Source: Agarilytica sp045430305
GTDB taxonomy: Bacteria; Pseudomonadota; Gammaproteobacteria; Pseudomonadales; Cellvibrionaceae
Assembly: GCA_045430305.1 (NCBI GenBank)
Contig: JAILXW010000001.1
Location: 124,001-188,000, forward strand
Length of the DNA stretch: 64,000 nucleotides
Direction of reading: 5' to 3'
Shown here: piece by piece, positions 9,863-18,271 of the stretch
Numbering within the stretch: the stretch's first letter is position 1
How the letters are laid out: the number at the start of each line of letters is the position of its first letter
The notes under the pieces: generated by a model
Told to the model about the DNA's origin: nothing
Databases searched by the model: none
Seen by the model: only the letters and a program-made list of their open reading frames with translations
Position numbers and translations under genes: made by a program

Positions 9863-11086
9863 TCATCCCATTTTTTTGTTTTTTCGCCTCAGTATAGATG
9901 CCCCCAGTATCATTAAAAGTGTAGCCAAGTCTATGCTGCCCCCGCCGCCAGAGTCACTTTTTTCTGAATTTGCTTCAGCTTTGAATTCAGTGTTGAATTC
10001 AATTGTCTCAGTGGTGTCGTTAACAGTAATGTAGCCGATTTCTATTGGATGTATGCTGGCGGTATATTCAATAAATTCGGTTTGCCCTACTACGAGTTCT
10101 GAGGAACTCAATGAGCCATTGGTGGAAAGCGTTAATGAGCTATTGGCGGAAAGAGTTGAAGAATAAGGCGACGACGTTTGTTCTGGATTTTCCGTATTGT
10201 TTGAGATTATCGTTAAATGTTCTCCGGAGATGCTTCCTATATGTATGGCATTGCTTTCTAGTATAAATGCGTCATCGTTTTCGCCGCCAATTAAATTATC
10301 AGCGTTGTAGAAAGAGATTCTACTCTCTTGGGATGAAATCGAACCGCTGCCGTCGATTAAGCTCCAATTGTTGATCGCGTTTTTCCCTATAATGGTATCA
10401 ACACCTTCATTGCCATCGACAGTAATTGTTATTGCATTTTCTACTCGGGAAAAATCGAAAGTATCATTGTATTCTGTGCCTACAATTTCTGTCGCGCCTG
10501 CGACGACTATATCTTCGTTTTCAATGACTACATAGCCATCATAAAATTGGTAATACTTTCCATTGGCTATAAGGGGCATTGATAGGGCTACACTGGGTGC
10601 TGTTATTGTAAAATCGTTGCCGTTTAGAAAAAATTGATCGTTAAACTCACTGACAATAAAGGTATCGCTAAAGCCTTGGAAGCGAACGGCGATTCCATAT
10701 GGGGGAACTTGTACCGTATATGCGTCGGGGTAGCTTACGGTTGCGGCGGTATCGTTCGTGTTTACGGCAACATAAATTGCTTCGCCATTAACAGTAGATA
10801 GTTTAACGCCTGCGTATCCGCTAACGACAGGTTGGCTTGAGCTTGCGAAGTCGATGTATGGCTCATCTGTGGCCAGAAATGGCTCTATCAGAGCGATAAT
10901 GTCTGATTCGATAAACCCTGAACTGTCATCGAGAGTTGTATGTATGCCATTCAGCTCTTGTAGCAAGGTAAGTTCTATCGGGTTGCTTTCAGGTTCCTGC
11001 GCTTGAAGGTTGGTGATTATGAATAGGGTTAGTACAGCTAGAATGTGTGTAAATCTGTGCGTCGTTGATTTCTTGACGGGGGGCAT
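9863..11086 (-). CDS. Exported GlyGly-CTERM protein with RTX-like repeats, function unknown
   Basis: A signal peptide covers about residues 1-29 (hydrophobic LAVLTLFIITNL, ending in AQA). The C-terminus is a typical GlyGly-CTERM tripartite signal: Gly380-383, a hydrophobic segment 385-399, then the basic RRKNKK. Such tails are processed by rhombosortase, usually for surface or type II export. In between, residues 205-290 contain degenerate RTX-like motifs (GTEYNDTFDF, GNEGVDTIIG, GGENDDAFIL), suggesting a calcium-bound beta roll. The first 180 residues match nothing I recognise. No rhombosortase is in the window. The gene separates dedD from cvpA, so it looks like a lineage-specific insertion. 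Function is not assigned. Confidence 0.8.
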   Translation of the reverse strand: MPPVKKSTTHRFTHILAVLTLFIITNLQAQEPESNPIELTLLQELNGIHTTLDDSSGFIESDIIALIEPFLATDEPYIDFASSSQPVVSGYAGVKLSTVNGEAIYVAVNTNDTAATVSYPDAYTVQVPPYGIAVRFQGFSDTFIVSEFNDQFFLNGNDFTITAPSVALSMPLIANGKYYQFYDGYVVIENEDIVVAGATEIVGTEYNDTFDFSRVENAITITVDGNEGVDTIIGKNAINNWSLIDGSGSISSQESRISFYNADNLIGGENDDAFILESNAIHIGSISGEHLTIISNNTENPEQTSSPYSSTLSANSSLTLSTNGSLSSSELVVGQTEFIEYTASIHPIEIGYITVNDTTETIEFNTEFKAEANSEKSDSGGGGSIDLATLLMILGASILRRKNKKMG

Positions 11087-11148
11087 GATTCCAATCCTTG
11101 GCGGTGTAGCGTTTGTTTTGGCTCGTTTGGCTTTTATCGTCGCGGAAT

Positions 11149-11154
11149 ATTATA
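11149..11154 (-). promoter_or_regulatory. Candidate -10 box for the GlyGly-CTERM gene
   Basis: TATAAT reads on the minus strand 62 bases upstream of the start at 11086. No good -35 hexamer is at the usual spacing, so the call rests on the exact -10 match and its position. Confidence 0.4.
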
Positions 11155-11232
11155 CCCAAATATATAAGAGCTGTCTGTCTGTCTGCTGGTAGGGAAGGTG
11201 TTCCTTAGGGTAATTCCTGTATCAATATGCCG

Positions 11233-12867
11233 CTATTGGAGTTTCTCAAACCTCTTCCTTAAATATTCCAATCTATCTGCATAGGGCGATTTCTCTCTGA
11301 GTTCGCCAATTCTTTTAAAACAAGACCCTATTTGTGCAATTTCTTTGTCGCGAAGTGTTTGCTCTTTGCTTTTGCTAATAAGGCATTGAATTAAGTTTAA
11401 GTTCAAGCCTGTGTGGTTGGGCAGTTCTTTGAGTACTTTTTGAAAAGAGATAATGGCTTGCTCGTACTTGTCTTGCTTGTAATATTCGATGCCTTTTTTA
11501 TTGAGTTTGGCCGCGAAGGCGATGCCTTCTTTCGTTAATGGTTCGCGTAATAATTTGTCGATGCTAACAGCAAGTTCGGGGTCTTTATTCAGTTTCGCGA
11601 CTTCTTGAAGGAGTTTTTCCCCTTCGTCGTATTTGCCTTTGTCCATAAACGCTTTTGCGCAGTCGATGCATAGCCCAACATCGGTGTTTTCCACGACATC
11701 TAAATTGAGTTGTTTAAAGGCGTCTAGCGCATTGTTTAGTGATTGTTCCGCTTCCTCTTCTTTACCAATACCCTCGTAAACATCTGCGGAAACTTGATCA
11801 AGGCGCATATTAACGACGGGGTGGCGGCCAAATTTTTTGTTTGCGTATTGAATGGCTTCCAGTGCTTCTTCGGCTAGTGGTAGCGGGTCGAGGTCATTCA
11901 TTTGCTGGCTTAAGCTGGCAGCTAGGTTGGCATAGTCGTTTGGGCTTTCTTGGCTGGAATTTTTGCTGTACTTAATGGCGTTACGGTTTGCGTGTACGGC
12001 AGCGTTGGTGTCGTTGGCTTCTATGCTAACGCGGGCCATTTCGCGCTGGCGGCTTGCCGACATGGGGCTGACACTAACGGCTTCAATCAGCGCTTGCTGT
12101 GCTAGTTCAGATTTGCCTTTTGCTTGGTACACTTTTGAAAGTACATCCTGTGCCTCAACGCACAAACCGCTTTCTTTTATCACTGCTTTTAACTGTTCTT
12201 CTGCGAGATCTAGCTTTTTCAGGCCGAGTAAAGCTTTGCCAATGCCTACCCTTGCCCAAAGCGGTTTTTGCGAGCCAGAAACGCTTTGGTAAACGGCGAT
12301 TGCTTCTTCGTACATACGCTGGCTACACAGTAGCTCACCCATGATTTTTTTTGCTTCGAGCTGATGTGGACTGTTGCTTTGGGCTAAGTCTTGGCATGCA
12401 ACAATGGCTTTTTTGGGGCGCTTTTGGTCTAGGGCTAGGTTCACTTCAGCCATCGCTTCTTTGCGCATTACGGCGGCGTCGAGCCTTGGGCGCAACGCGT
12501 CGCGATTCACCGGTTTGTTGATGTAGTCATCGGGTTGATACTCGATGGCGTGTACAACATGCTGCACGGCAGTTTCTGTGCTCACCATAAAGTAGACGGC
12601 TGAGTTTTTTAGTAGCCCTTGATAGCGCAACTCTTCCAGTAGTTGTTGCCCATTTTTGCCTTTTCCGAGGTCGTATTCGGCCAGCACAATGTCGTAGGCG
12701 CTGCGCTGGGCATTTTCAATAGCTTCTTCTGCGTGGGCAGCTGTATCGACTTTTTCGCAGCCAAAATCGCTGAGCATACGCTTCCATTCGGTTCGCATGT
12801 CAGGGTTGATTTCCACCACCAGCGAGCGTTTTTCGCGGTAGGCTTTGATGATGTCGATTTGTTTCAT
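11233..12867 (-). CDS. TPR protein with a degenerate response-regulator receiver domain
   Basis: Residues 13-130 form a receiver domain. The remaining 410 residues are helical repeats resembling TPRs (for example YEEAIAVYQS and YEQAIISFQKVLKEL). In the receiver, the usual acidic pair of strand 1 reads Glu19-Ile20, and the phosphoacceptor Asp position is Glu64 (VLAEYDLG). The strand-4 Thr (VST) and strand-5 Lys (NKPV) remain. Normal phosphorylation is therefore doubtful, and Glu64 may mimic the phosphorylated form. TPR response regulators without a DNA-binding domain occur in Pseudomonas and Vibrio relatives, but their function is poorly known. No histidine kinase is adjacent. Confidence 0.85.
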   Translation of the reverse strand: MKQIDIIKAYREKRSLVVEINPDMRTEWKRMLSDFGCEKVDTAAHAEEAIENAQRSAYDIVLAEYDLGKGKNGQQLLEELRYQGLLKNSAVYFMVSTETAVQHVVHAIEYQPDDYINKPVNRDALRPRLDAAVMRKEAMAEVNLALDQKRPKKAIVACQDLAQSNSPHQLEAKKIMGELLCSQRMYEEAIAVYQSVSGSQKPLWARVGIGKALLGLKKLDLAEEQLKAVIKESGLCVEAQDVLSKVYQAKGKSELAQQALIEAVSVSPMSASRQREMARVSIEANDTNAAVHANRNAIKYSKNSSQESPNDYANLAASLSQQMNDLDPLPLAEEALEAIQYANKKFGRHPVVNMRLDQVSADVYEGIGKEEEAEQSLNNALDAFKQLNLDVVENTDVGLCIDCAKAFMDKGKYDEGEKLLQEVAKLNKDPELAVSIDKLLREPLTKEGIAFAAKLNKKGIEYYKQDKYEQAIISFQKVLKELPNHTGLNLNLIQCLISKSKEQTLRDKEIAQIGSCFKRIGELREKSPYADRLEYLRKRFEKLQ

Positions 12868-13051
12868 CTTTTTCTAATAAAAATAAGCGCTTAGATGAAG
12901 TAAGTTTAGACCATTTCTAGACCTATTTTAGGTGCTTGAAAGAGGGGGCTTAGTGGCGCGAGCGATAAACTTCTGTTTCCTTTGTTTCAGCTCTGCTAAA
13001 ATCCTTTTCTCGTTGCCTCCCTACCACAGTTAAAACAAGTTGATTGATTGA

Positions 13052-13549
13052 ATGAATTGGGCTGATTGGGTCATCCTCGCAATCCTGGCTGTTTCCAGTC
13101 TTATTAGTCTCAAGCGTGGTTTTGTGAAAGAGGCGCTCTCGATGGCCAATTGGGTCATTGCGTTCATTGTTGCGATGACGTTCCGCGATCCTCTCGCTGG
13201 TTTATTGGCCGACCAAGTCGCAACCCCCTCACTTCGTGACATGATGGCTTTCGCCATACTCTTTGCCAGCACCCTGATCGTTGGCGCGATGGTCAATTAT
13301 TTGATTGGCGAGGTGGTCAAAATGACCGGCTTAGCTGGTACTGATCGCTTTCTCGGTATGCTTTTTGGGTTTACTCGCGGTTTTATCGTAGTGATGGCGG
13401 TACTTCTTCTTGTGCCACCTTTGGTGTCGATCGACAAAGACGCCTGGTGGCAAGAGTCATTAATGATTCCTCATCTAATGGAATTCGAAGGTTGGTGCAG
13501 ACTGATAGCGAGTGAATTTATCAGTTTTGTCTCTGGCTTATTTTCTTAA
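13052..13549 (+). CDS. cvpA: CvpA family membrane protein
   Basis: The protein has 165 residues and about four membrane spans (MNWADWVILAILAVSSLISL onward). CvpA is needed for colicin V production in E. coli and lies upstream of purF there and in most gammaproteobacteria, as here with 25 bases between them. Family work links it to envelope stress and bile tolerance, but a molecular activity is not established. No strong Shine-Dalgarno is visible before the ATG. Confidence 0.92.
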   Translation: MNWADWVILAILAVSSLISLKRGFVKEALSMANWVIAFIVAMTFRDPLAGLLADQVATPSLRDMMAFAILFASTLIVGAMVNYLIGEVVKMTGLAGTDRFLGMLFGFTRGFIVVMAVLLLVPPLVSIDKDAWWQESLMIPHLMEFEGWCRLIASEFISFVSGLFS

Positions 13550-13574
13550 TTTTTCTCTTCAGGTCTGATTTTTT

Positions 13575-15101
13575 ATGTGTGGTATTGTCGGGATCGTCGG
13601 AACTTCTAATGTCAACACTGCGCTGTATGACGCTTTAACGATGCTTCAGCATCGCGGGCAAGACGCTGCTGGCATTATGACCTGCCACAAAGGCAAGCTT
13701 GCGCAGCAAAAAGCTGTTGGTTTGGTGAAGGATGTGTTCCGCACTCGTCATATGCATCGTTTGGTGGGCAACATTGGTATTGGCCATGTGCGTTATCCAA
13801 CCGCTGGCAATTCTGGCCCTGCGTTAGCTCAACCCTTTTACGTAAACTCCCCTTACGGTATTGCTCTGGCTCACAATGGCAATCTCACCAATACGAAGCA
13901 ATTGACCAAAGACTTATTTAAGGCCGATTTACGCCACTTAAATACCGAGTCAGATTCCGAGGTGCTGCTCAATGTGTTTGCTCATGAATTGCAATCGCAG
14001 GGCAAGCTAGAGCCTAGCGCGGAAGACATTTTTAAAGCGGTAGAGGGCGTACATAAGCGTGTTGTCGGTGGCTACGCGGTGGTGAGCATGGTGGCCAGCT
14101 ACGGCATTATTGCGTTCCGTGACCCGAATGGCCTGCGGCCTTTGGTGTTCGGCGCGCGTGAAGACGCTGAAGGTAAGAAGGAGTATATGATTGCTTCTGA
14201 AAGTGTCGCGCTTGATGTTTTAGGCTTCGATTTAATTCGAGATGTTGCCCCTGGCGAAGCCGTTTTCATCACTGTTGACGGGGAGTTGCATACCCGCCAG
14301 TGTGCAGAAAACCCAAGCCTTAGCCCCTGTATTTTTGAGCATGTCTATTTTGCTCGTCCTGACTCCATCATGGATGGAGTGTCGGTGTATAAAGCGCGTC
14401 TGCGGCAAGGTGAAAAGCTCGCTGAAAAAATCCTCCGTGATCGGCCCGATCACGACATTGATGTGGTTGTTCCGATTCCTGATAGTAGTCGAGTTGCAGG
14501 GCAAACAGTTGCTCAAAACCTTGGGGTTAAATTCCGCGAAGGTTTGGTAAAAAACCGTTACATTGGCCGTACCTTTATCATGCCTGGCCAACAGCAGCGC
14601 CGTAAATCTGTGCGACAAAAGCTCAATGTTATTGATTTGGAATTTAGAGACAAAGTCGTATTGCTCGTGGATGATTCGATTGTACGCGGTACGACCTGTA
14701 AGCAGATTATTCAGATGGCGAGAGAAGCCGGTGCCGCCAAAGTATATTTTGCTTCTGCATCCCCCGTTGTCAAATATCAAAATGTGTACGGCATTGACAT
14801 GCCTTCGCGTGATGAATTGGTAGGGCATGGGCGAACAGAAGACGAGGTTCGTAAAGAAATTGGTGCTGATTGGCTAATTTATCAGGAATTAGAAGATTTA
14901 ATCGCCGCCTCATCTGAGGGTAACTCAGAGATTCCGCGTTTCGATTGTTCCGTGTTTGACGGTGATTACATTACCGGTGACGTGAATGACGATTACCTTT
15001 CTAAGCTTGAGGCAGAGCGCGCAGATCACGTAAAAGAGGCGCGTGAAAAAGCCTTGGCTGAAAGCAGTAATGCCATGGTGGGCATGCATAACGGCGAATA
15101 G
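13575..15101 (+). CDS. purF: Amidophosphoribosyltransferase
   Basis: PurF makes 5-phosphoribosylamine from PRPP and glutamine, the committed step of purine synthesis. The N-terminal nucleophile hydrolase domain begins MCGIVGIVG, so Cys2 becomes the catalytic residue after Met removal. The glutamine-site motif HVRYPTAG is present. The phosphoribosyltransferase domain carries the PRPP loop VVLLVDDSIVRGTT near residue 365. The length of 508 residues matches the E. coli type without a propeptide. It follows cvpA closely and may share its transcript. Confidence 0.97.
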   Translation: MCGIVGIVGTSNVNTALYDALTMLQHRGQDAAGIMTCHKGKLAQQKAVGLVKDVFRTRHMHRLVGNIGIGHVRYPTAGNSGPALAQPFYVNSPYGIALAHNGNLTNTKQLTKDLFKADLRHLNTESDSEVLLNVFAHELQSQGKLEPSAEDIFKAVEGVHKRVVGGYAVVSMVASYGIIAFRDPNGLRPLVFGAREDAEGKKEYMIASESVALDVLGFDLIRDVAPGEAVFITVDGELHTRQCAENPSLSPCIFEHVYFARPDSIMDGVSVYKARLRQGEKLAEKILRDRPDHDIDVVVPIPDSSRVAGQTVAQNLGVKFREGLVKNRYIGRTFIMPGQQQRRKSVRQKLNVIDLEFRDKVVLLVDDSIVRGTTCKQIIQMAREAGAAKVYFASASPVVKYQNVYGIDMPSRDELVGHGRTEDEVRKEIGADWLIYQELEDLIAASSEGNSEIPRFDCSVFDGDYITGDVNDDYLSKLEAERADHVKEAREKALAESSNAMVGMHNGE

Positions 15102-15110
15102 CGGTTTACT

Positions 15111-15136
15111 GCACTTTATAGTGCCCCCTTTATCTT
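15111..15136 (+). terminator. Possible weak terminator after purF
   Basis: GCACT-TTAT-AGTGC is followed by a C/T-rich tract, 10 bases after the purF stop. The stem has only 5 pairs. The remaining 240 bases up to metZ contain no gene; I looked for a SAM or SAH riboswitch pattern ahead of metZ and could not recognise one. Confidence 0.35.
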
Positions 15137-15375
15137 TATTTAATCGTATGTGTCTATTTAAGCCGCCTGCTCAAGGAAGAGCTGGCCGAGCTATATGGAT
15201 GTATTAACGCTTGTTTTTGAAGGCATTCCTCCGTGGAAGCCACGTCTAAGTGGTATCTATTCACTGCAAAATACCCGAATGGCTTTGTACGCTCTTTAGT
15301 CGCATTCTTGAATACAAACTGGCATTATTAGCAGTCAATGTTCGGGAACCCGTAAACGACTAAGACGATTCAAAA

Positions 15376-16569
15376 ATGGAAAATAAAAACGACCCCCTAA
15401 CTAACGCTCACATCGACACATTAGCGGTTCGAGCTGGCCAAGTGCGTTCGCATGAAGGGGAGCACAGTGAGCCGATTTACACGACTTCCAGCTACGTATT
15501 TGAAAACGCAGAACAAGCCGCAGCGCGTTTTTCTGGTGACGAAGCTGGTAATGTTTATTCGCGTTATACCAACCCGACCATGCGCACCTTTCAAGATCGT
15601 ATTGCTGCGCTAGAAGGTGGAGAGGCTGCAGTGGCGACCGCTTCCGGAATGGCTGCAATTTTAAGCACGTGTATGGCCTTGCTTTCGGCGGGCGATCACA
15701 TCGTATGCTCTCGCAGCGTGTTCGGTACCACAACAGTTTTGTTTACCAAGTATTTGCAAAAATTTGGCGTAGAAGTGTCTTTAGTCGCGCTAGTGGATTT
15801 TGACGCCTGGGAAAAAGCCATAAAGCCCAATACTAAGCTTTTGTTTTTGGAGACGCCTTCAAACCCCATTTGTGAAGTGGCAGATATTCGAAAGTTATCA
15901 GAGCTTGCTAAAGCCCATAATTGTTTGCTCGCGGTAGATAATTGTTTTTGTACGCCAGCGTTGCAACTACCTTTGTCGTTGGGGGCAGACATCGTGATTC
16001 ATTCTGCAACCAAATACTTAGATGGCCAAGGCCGCTGTTTGGGTGGTGCCGTTGTTGGTAGTGAAGAAACTATGGCGGAAGTATTGGGCTTTATTCGTAC
16101 ATGTGGCCCAACCATGAGTCCATTTAATGCCTGGGTGTTTTTAAAGGGCTTAGAAACCCTGCGTTTGCGTATGGAGGCACACTCCAAGAATGCGCTCATA
16201 TTAGCGCAATGGTTAGAGCAGCATAAAAATGTTGAACATGTTTACTATGCGGGTTTGCCTTCGCATCCCGGGCATGAGCTTGCGCTTACGCAGCAAAGTG
16301 CTTTTGGCGGTGTATTATCGTTTCAGGCTAAAGGCGATCGATCTGCCGCGTGGAAGGTGATAAACGACACTCAGATTCTGTCGGTGACGGCAAACTTGGG
16401 CGATGTTAAAACCACGATTATTCATCCAGCTACGACCACGCATGGGCGATTGTCTGATGAAGAAAAAGCTGCGGCAAAAATTTCTGATAATTTAATCCGC
16501 GTTGCCGTAGGCCTAGAGCATCTAGAAGATATTCAAAAAGATCTCGATCGTGGCTTGAGCAAGCTTTAG
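15376..16569 (+). CDS. metZ: O-succinylhomoserine sulfhydrylase
   Basis: MetZ makes homocysteine directly from O-succinylhomoserine and sulfide, bypassing cystathionine. The 397-residue Cys/Met-metabolism PLP enzyme has the SATKYLDGQGR lysine motif and the YSRYTNPT and ASGMAAI segments. Closely related enzymes such as cystathionine gamma-synthase cannot be excluded by motif alone. The purF-metZ order, as in Pseudomonas aeruginosa, supports MetZ. The 274-base gap suggests its own promoter. Confidence 0.93.
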   Translation: MENKNDPLTNAHIDTLAVRAGQVRSHEGEHSEPIYTTSSYVFENAEQAAARFSGDEAGNVYSRYTNPTMRTFQDRIAALEGGEAAVATASGMAAILSTCMALLSAGDHIVCSRSVFGTTTVLFTKYLQKFGVEVSLVALVDFDAWEKAIKPNTKLLFLETPSNPICEVADIRKLSELAKAHNCLLAVDNCFCTPALQLPLSLGADIVIHSATKYLDGQGRCLGGAVVGSEETMAEVLGFIRTCGPTMSPFNAWVFLKGLETLRLRMEAHSKNALILAQWLEQHKNVEHVYYAGLPSHPGHELALTQQSAFGGVLSFQAKGDRSAAWKVINDTQILSVTANLGDVKTTIIHPATTTHGRLSDEEKAAAKISDNLIRVAVGLEHLEDIQKDLDRGLSKL

Positions 16570-16604
16570 TACTCATACGCACGCACTACATTTGGTTTGA
16601 CGCT

Positions 16605-17228
16605 ATGCGCATAGGTTTTTCAGAATTAAACGCTTCTCAACGTTATCACATCATGACTCAGGTGATTGTGCCTCGGCCAATCGCCTGGGTTTTATCAGAT
16701 AATGGTTTAGAGGGTGATTCTGCCTACAATCTCGCACCTTTTTCTTATTTTAATGCGATTTCTAGCGACCCCGCACTGGTAATGATCAGCACCAGCCATA
16801 AGCCTTCTGGCGAATGGAAAGACACGCGCTTGAATATTCTCGAGCGCAAGCAATTGGTTATACACATTCCTTCGGTTAGTAACATGCAAGCGGTGAGTGA
16901 TAGCGCCGCGACGCTCGTCCACGGTGAATCTGAAATCGCTGCGGGTAATTTACCCCTAACAAAAGAAGAGGGGTGGCATCTACCGCGTTTAAGCGATGCG
17001 AAAATTGCATTGGCTTGCCATTACTACGATCACAAAGAGTTTGGCCCCAACAAACAAGCCGTTATTTTTTGTGAAATAGAAGATGTTTACGTCGATGATG
17101 AGGCTTTCTCTGAGGATCAAAAAGGGCGAGCCGTTATTGATGCTAGCAAGGTCGACCCTTTGAGCCGACTAGGTGCCAATGCCTACGCGGATTTTGGAAA
17201 TGTGATTACCCTGGCACGCCCAAAATAA
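16605..17228 (+). CDS. Flavin reductase-like (FMN-binding split barrel) protein
   Basis: This 207-residue protein resembles the flavin reductase-like / DIM6 family: it has the N-terminal PRPIAWVLSDNG strand, the NLAPFSYFNAIS flavin-binding segment, and SLSRLG-type residues near the end (DPLSRLGANAYAD). Members bind FMN and are often short-chain flavin reductases or uncharacterised oxidoreductases. It starts 35 bases after metZ and may be co-transcribed. The substrate is unknown. Confidence 0.85.
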   Translation: MRIGFSELNASQRYHIMTQVIVPRPIAWVLSDNGLEGDSAYNLAPFSYFNAISSDPALVMISTSHKPSGEWKDTRLNILERKQLVIHIPSVSNMQAVSDSAATLVHGESEIAAGNLPLTKEEGWHLPRLSDAKIALACHYYDHKEFGPNKQAVIFCEIEDVYVDDEAFSEDQKGRAVIDASKVDPLSRLGANAYADFGNVITLARPK

Positions 17229-17237
17229 GACGGCAAA

Positions 17238-17255
17238 TGTTTCAAATTTGAAACA
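17238..17255. promoter_or_regulatory. 18-bp perfect palindrome, possible operator
   Basis: TGTTTCAAATTTGAAACA is a perfect palindrome 9 bases after the flavin reductase-like stop and 77 bases before the MoxR start at 17333. No T run follows, so it does not look like a terminator. It could be a dimeric repressor site for the MoxR operon. I cannot name the regulator. Confidence 0.5.
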
Positions 17256-17332
17256 GCATCTTGCGCCGCCTTGGTTGCTGCTTTCTGGCCTATCAACTAG
17301 CCTAAGTAAGTGATATATACGTTAGGAAAGCT

Positions 17333-18271
17333 ATGAGTAAGATCATTCACGACCTCGTCAATGGCGTTGGTACCGTCCTTCTTGGCAAAGAGCAGCAGGT
17401 GAAGCTAGCACTGGCCTGTTTACTGTCTAAAGGCCATCTGCTGATTGAAGATTTACCAGGCATGGGTAAAACGACACTCGCGCAGTGCCTCGCGAAGGCG
17501 CTGGGCCTTAGCTACGAGCGCGTGCAGTTCACCAGTGATTTGTTGCCCGCAGATATTCTTGGCGCGGCGATTTTCGACAGAGAAAAATCCGCTTTCGAGT
17601 TTCATTCTGGCCCAGTTTTTACACAGGTGTTACTGGCCGACGAAGTGAATCGTTCAACGCCCAAAACCCAGAGTGCTTTGCTTGAAGCCATGGAAGAAAG
17701 GCAAGTTACCATAGAAGGCGAAACACGCCCTTTACCCCAACCATTTTTTGTTATCGCAACGCAGAACCCTTTATCGCAAGCGGGTACGTACCCTTTGCCA
17801 GAATCTCAGCTCGATCGTTTTCTTATGCGCATTTCGCTTGGTTATCCAAGTGCAGAAACAGAAAAGAATTTATACAAAGGGGTAGAGCCTCGCGAACGCC
17901 TGAAAACAATGAAAGCCATTGTCACGCTAGAACAGCTACAAGCTTTACAGGCTCAGGTAAAGGAGATTAAAGCGAGTGATCAGTTGCTGGATTACTTGCA
18001 GCGTATTGTCGATTTTACGCGTTACAACGAGCATTTTTCTTTTGGCTTGTCGCCGCGTGGTGCTTTGGCCTTGTTACAAGCATCTAAAGCCTGGGCTTTG
18101 ATTCATGATCGCGAGTACGTTGTGCCAGAAGATATTCAGTATGTGCTCCCTTCTGTGGTCGGGCACCGTGTGCGAGGTACACAATCTAACAACCGTAATG
18201 AATCGATCTTCGGTCACGAAGGTGTATGTGAATTTATTGTGAAAAATGTCCCTGTCGTTGAAAACAACTAG
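17333..18271 (+). CDS. MoxR family AAA+ ATPase
   Basis: A 312-residue AAA+ protein of the MoxR type. It shows Walker A DLPGMGKTT at about residues 41-49, Walker B VLLADEVNRSTPKTQSALLE, and sensor 1 FFVIATQNP. MoxR ATPases act as chaperone-like factors for partner proteins with VWA or DUF58 domains. The next two genes are exactly a DUF58 protein (start overlapping this gene by 26 bases) and a transglutaminase-like membrane protein, a widespread three-gene operon. Confidence 0.93.
   Translation: MSKIIHDLVNGVGTVLLGKEQQVKLALACLLSKGHLLIEDLPGMGKTTLAQCLAKALGLSYERVQFTSDLLPADILGAAIFDREKSAFEFHSGPVFTQVLLADEVNRSTPKTQSALLEAMEERQVTIEGETRPLPQPFFVIATQNPLSQAGTYPLPESQLDRFLMRISLGYPSAETEKNLYKGVEPRERLKTMKAIVTLEQLQALQAQVKEIKASDQLLDYLQRIVDFTRYNEHFSFGLSPRGALALLQASKAWALIHDREYVVPEDIQYVLPSVVGHRVRGTQSNNRNESIFGHEGVCEFIVKNVPVVENN

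Noticed and set aside
11170..11190. Short CTGT microsatellite upstream of the GlyGly-CTERM gene
   Set aside because: Only three to four units, outside a coding region, so phase variation cannot be argued from it.
14232..14828. 198-codon minus-strand open frame inside purF
   Set aside because: It lies entirely opposite intact, conserved purF codons and shows no family motif.
15102..15375. Possible SAM or SAH riboswitch before metZ
   Set aside because: The gap has a few short stems but I could not recognise the conserved core of any known class.
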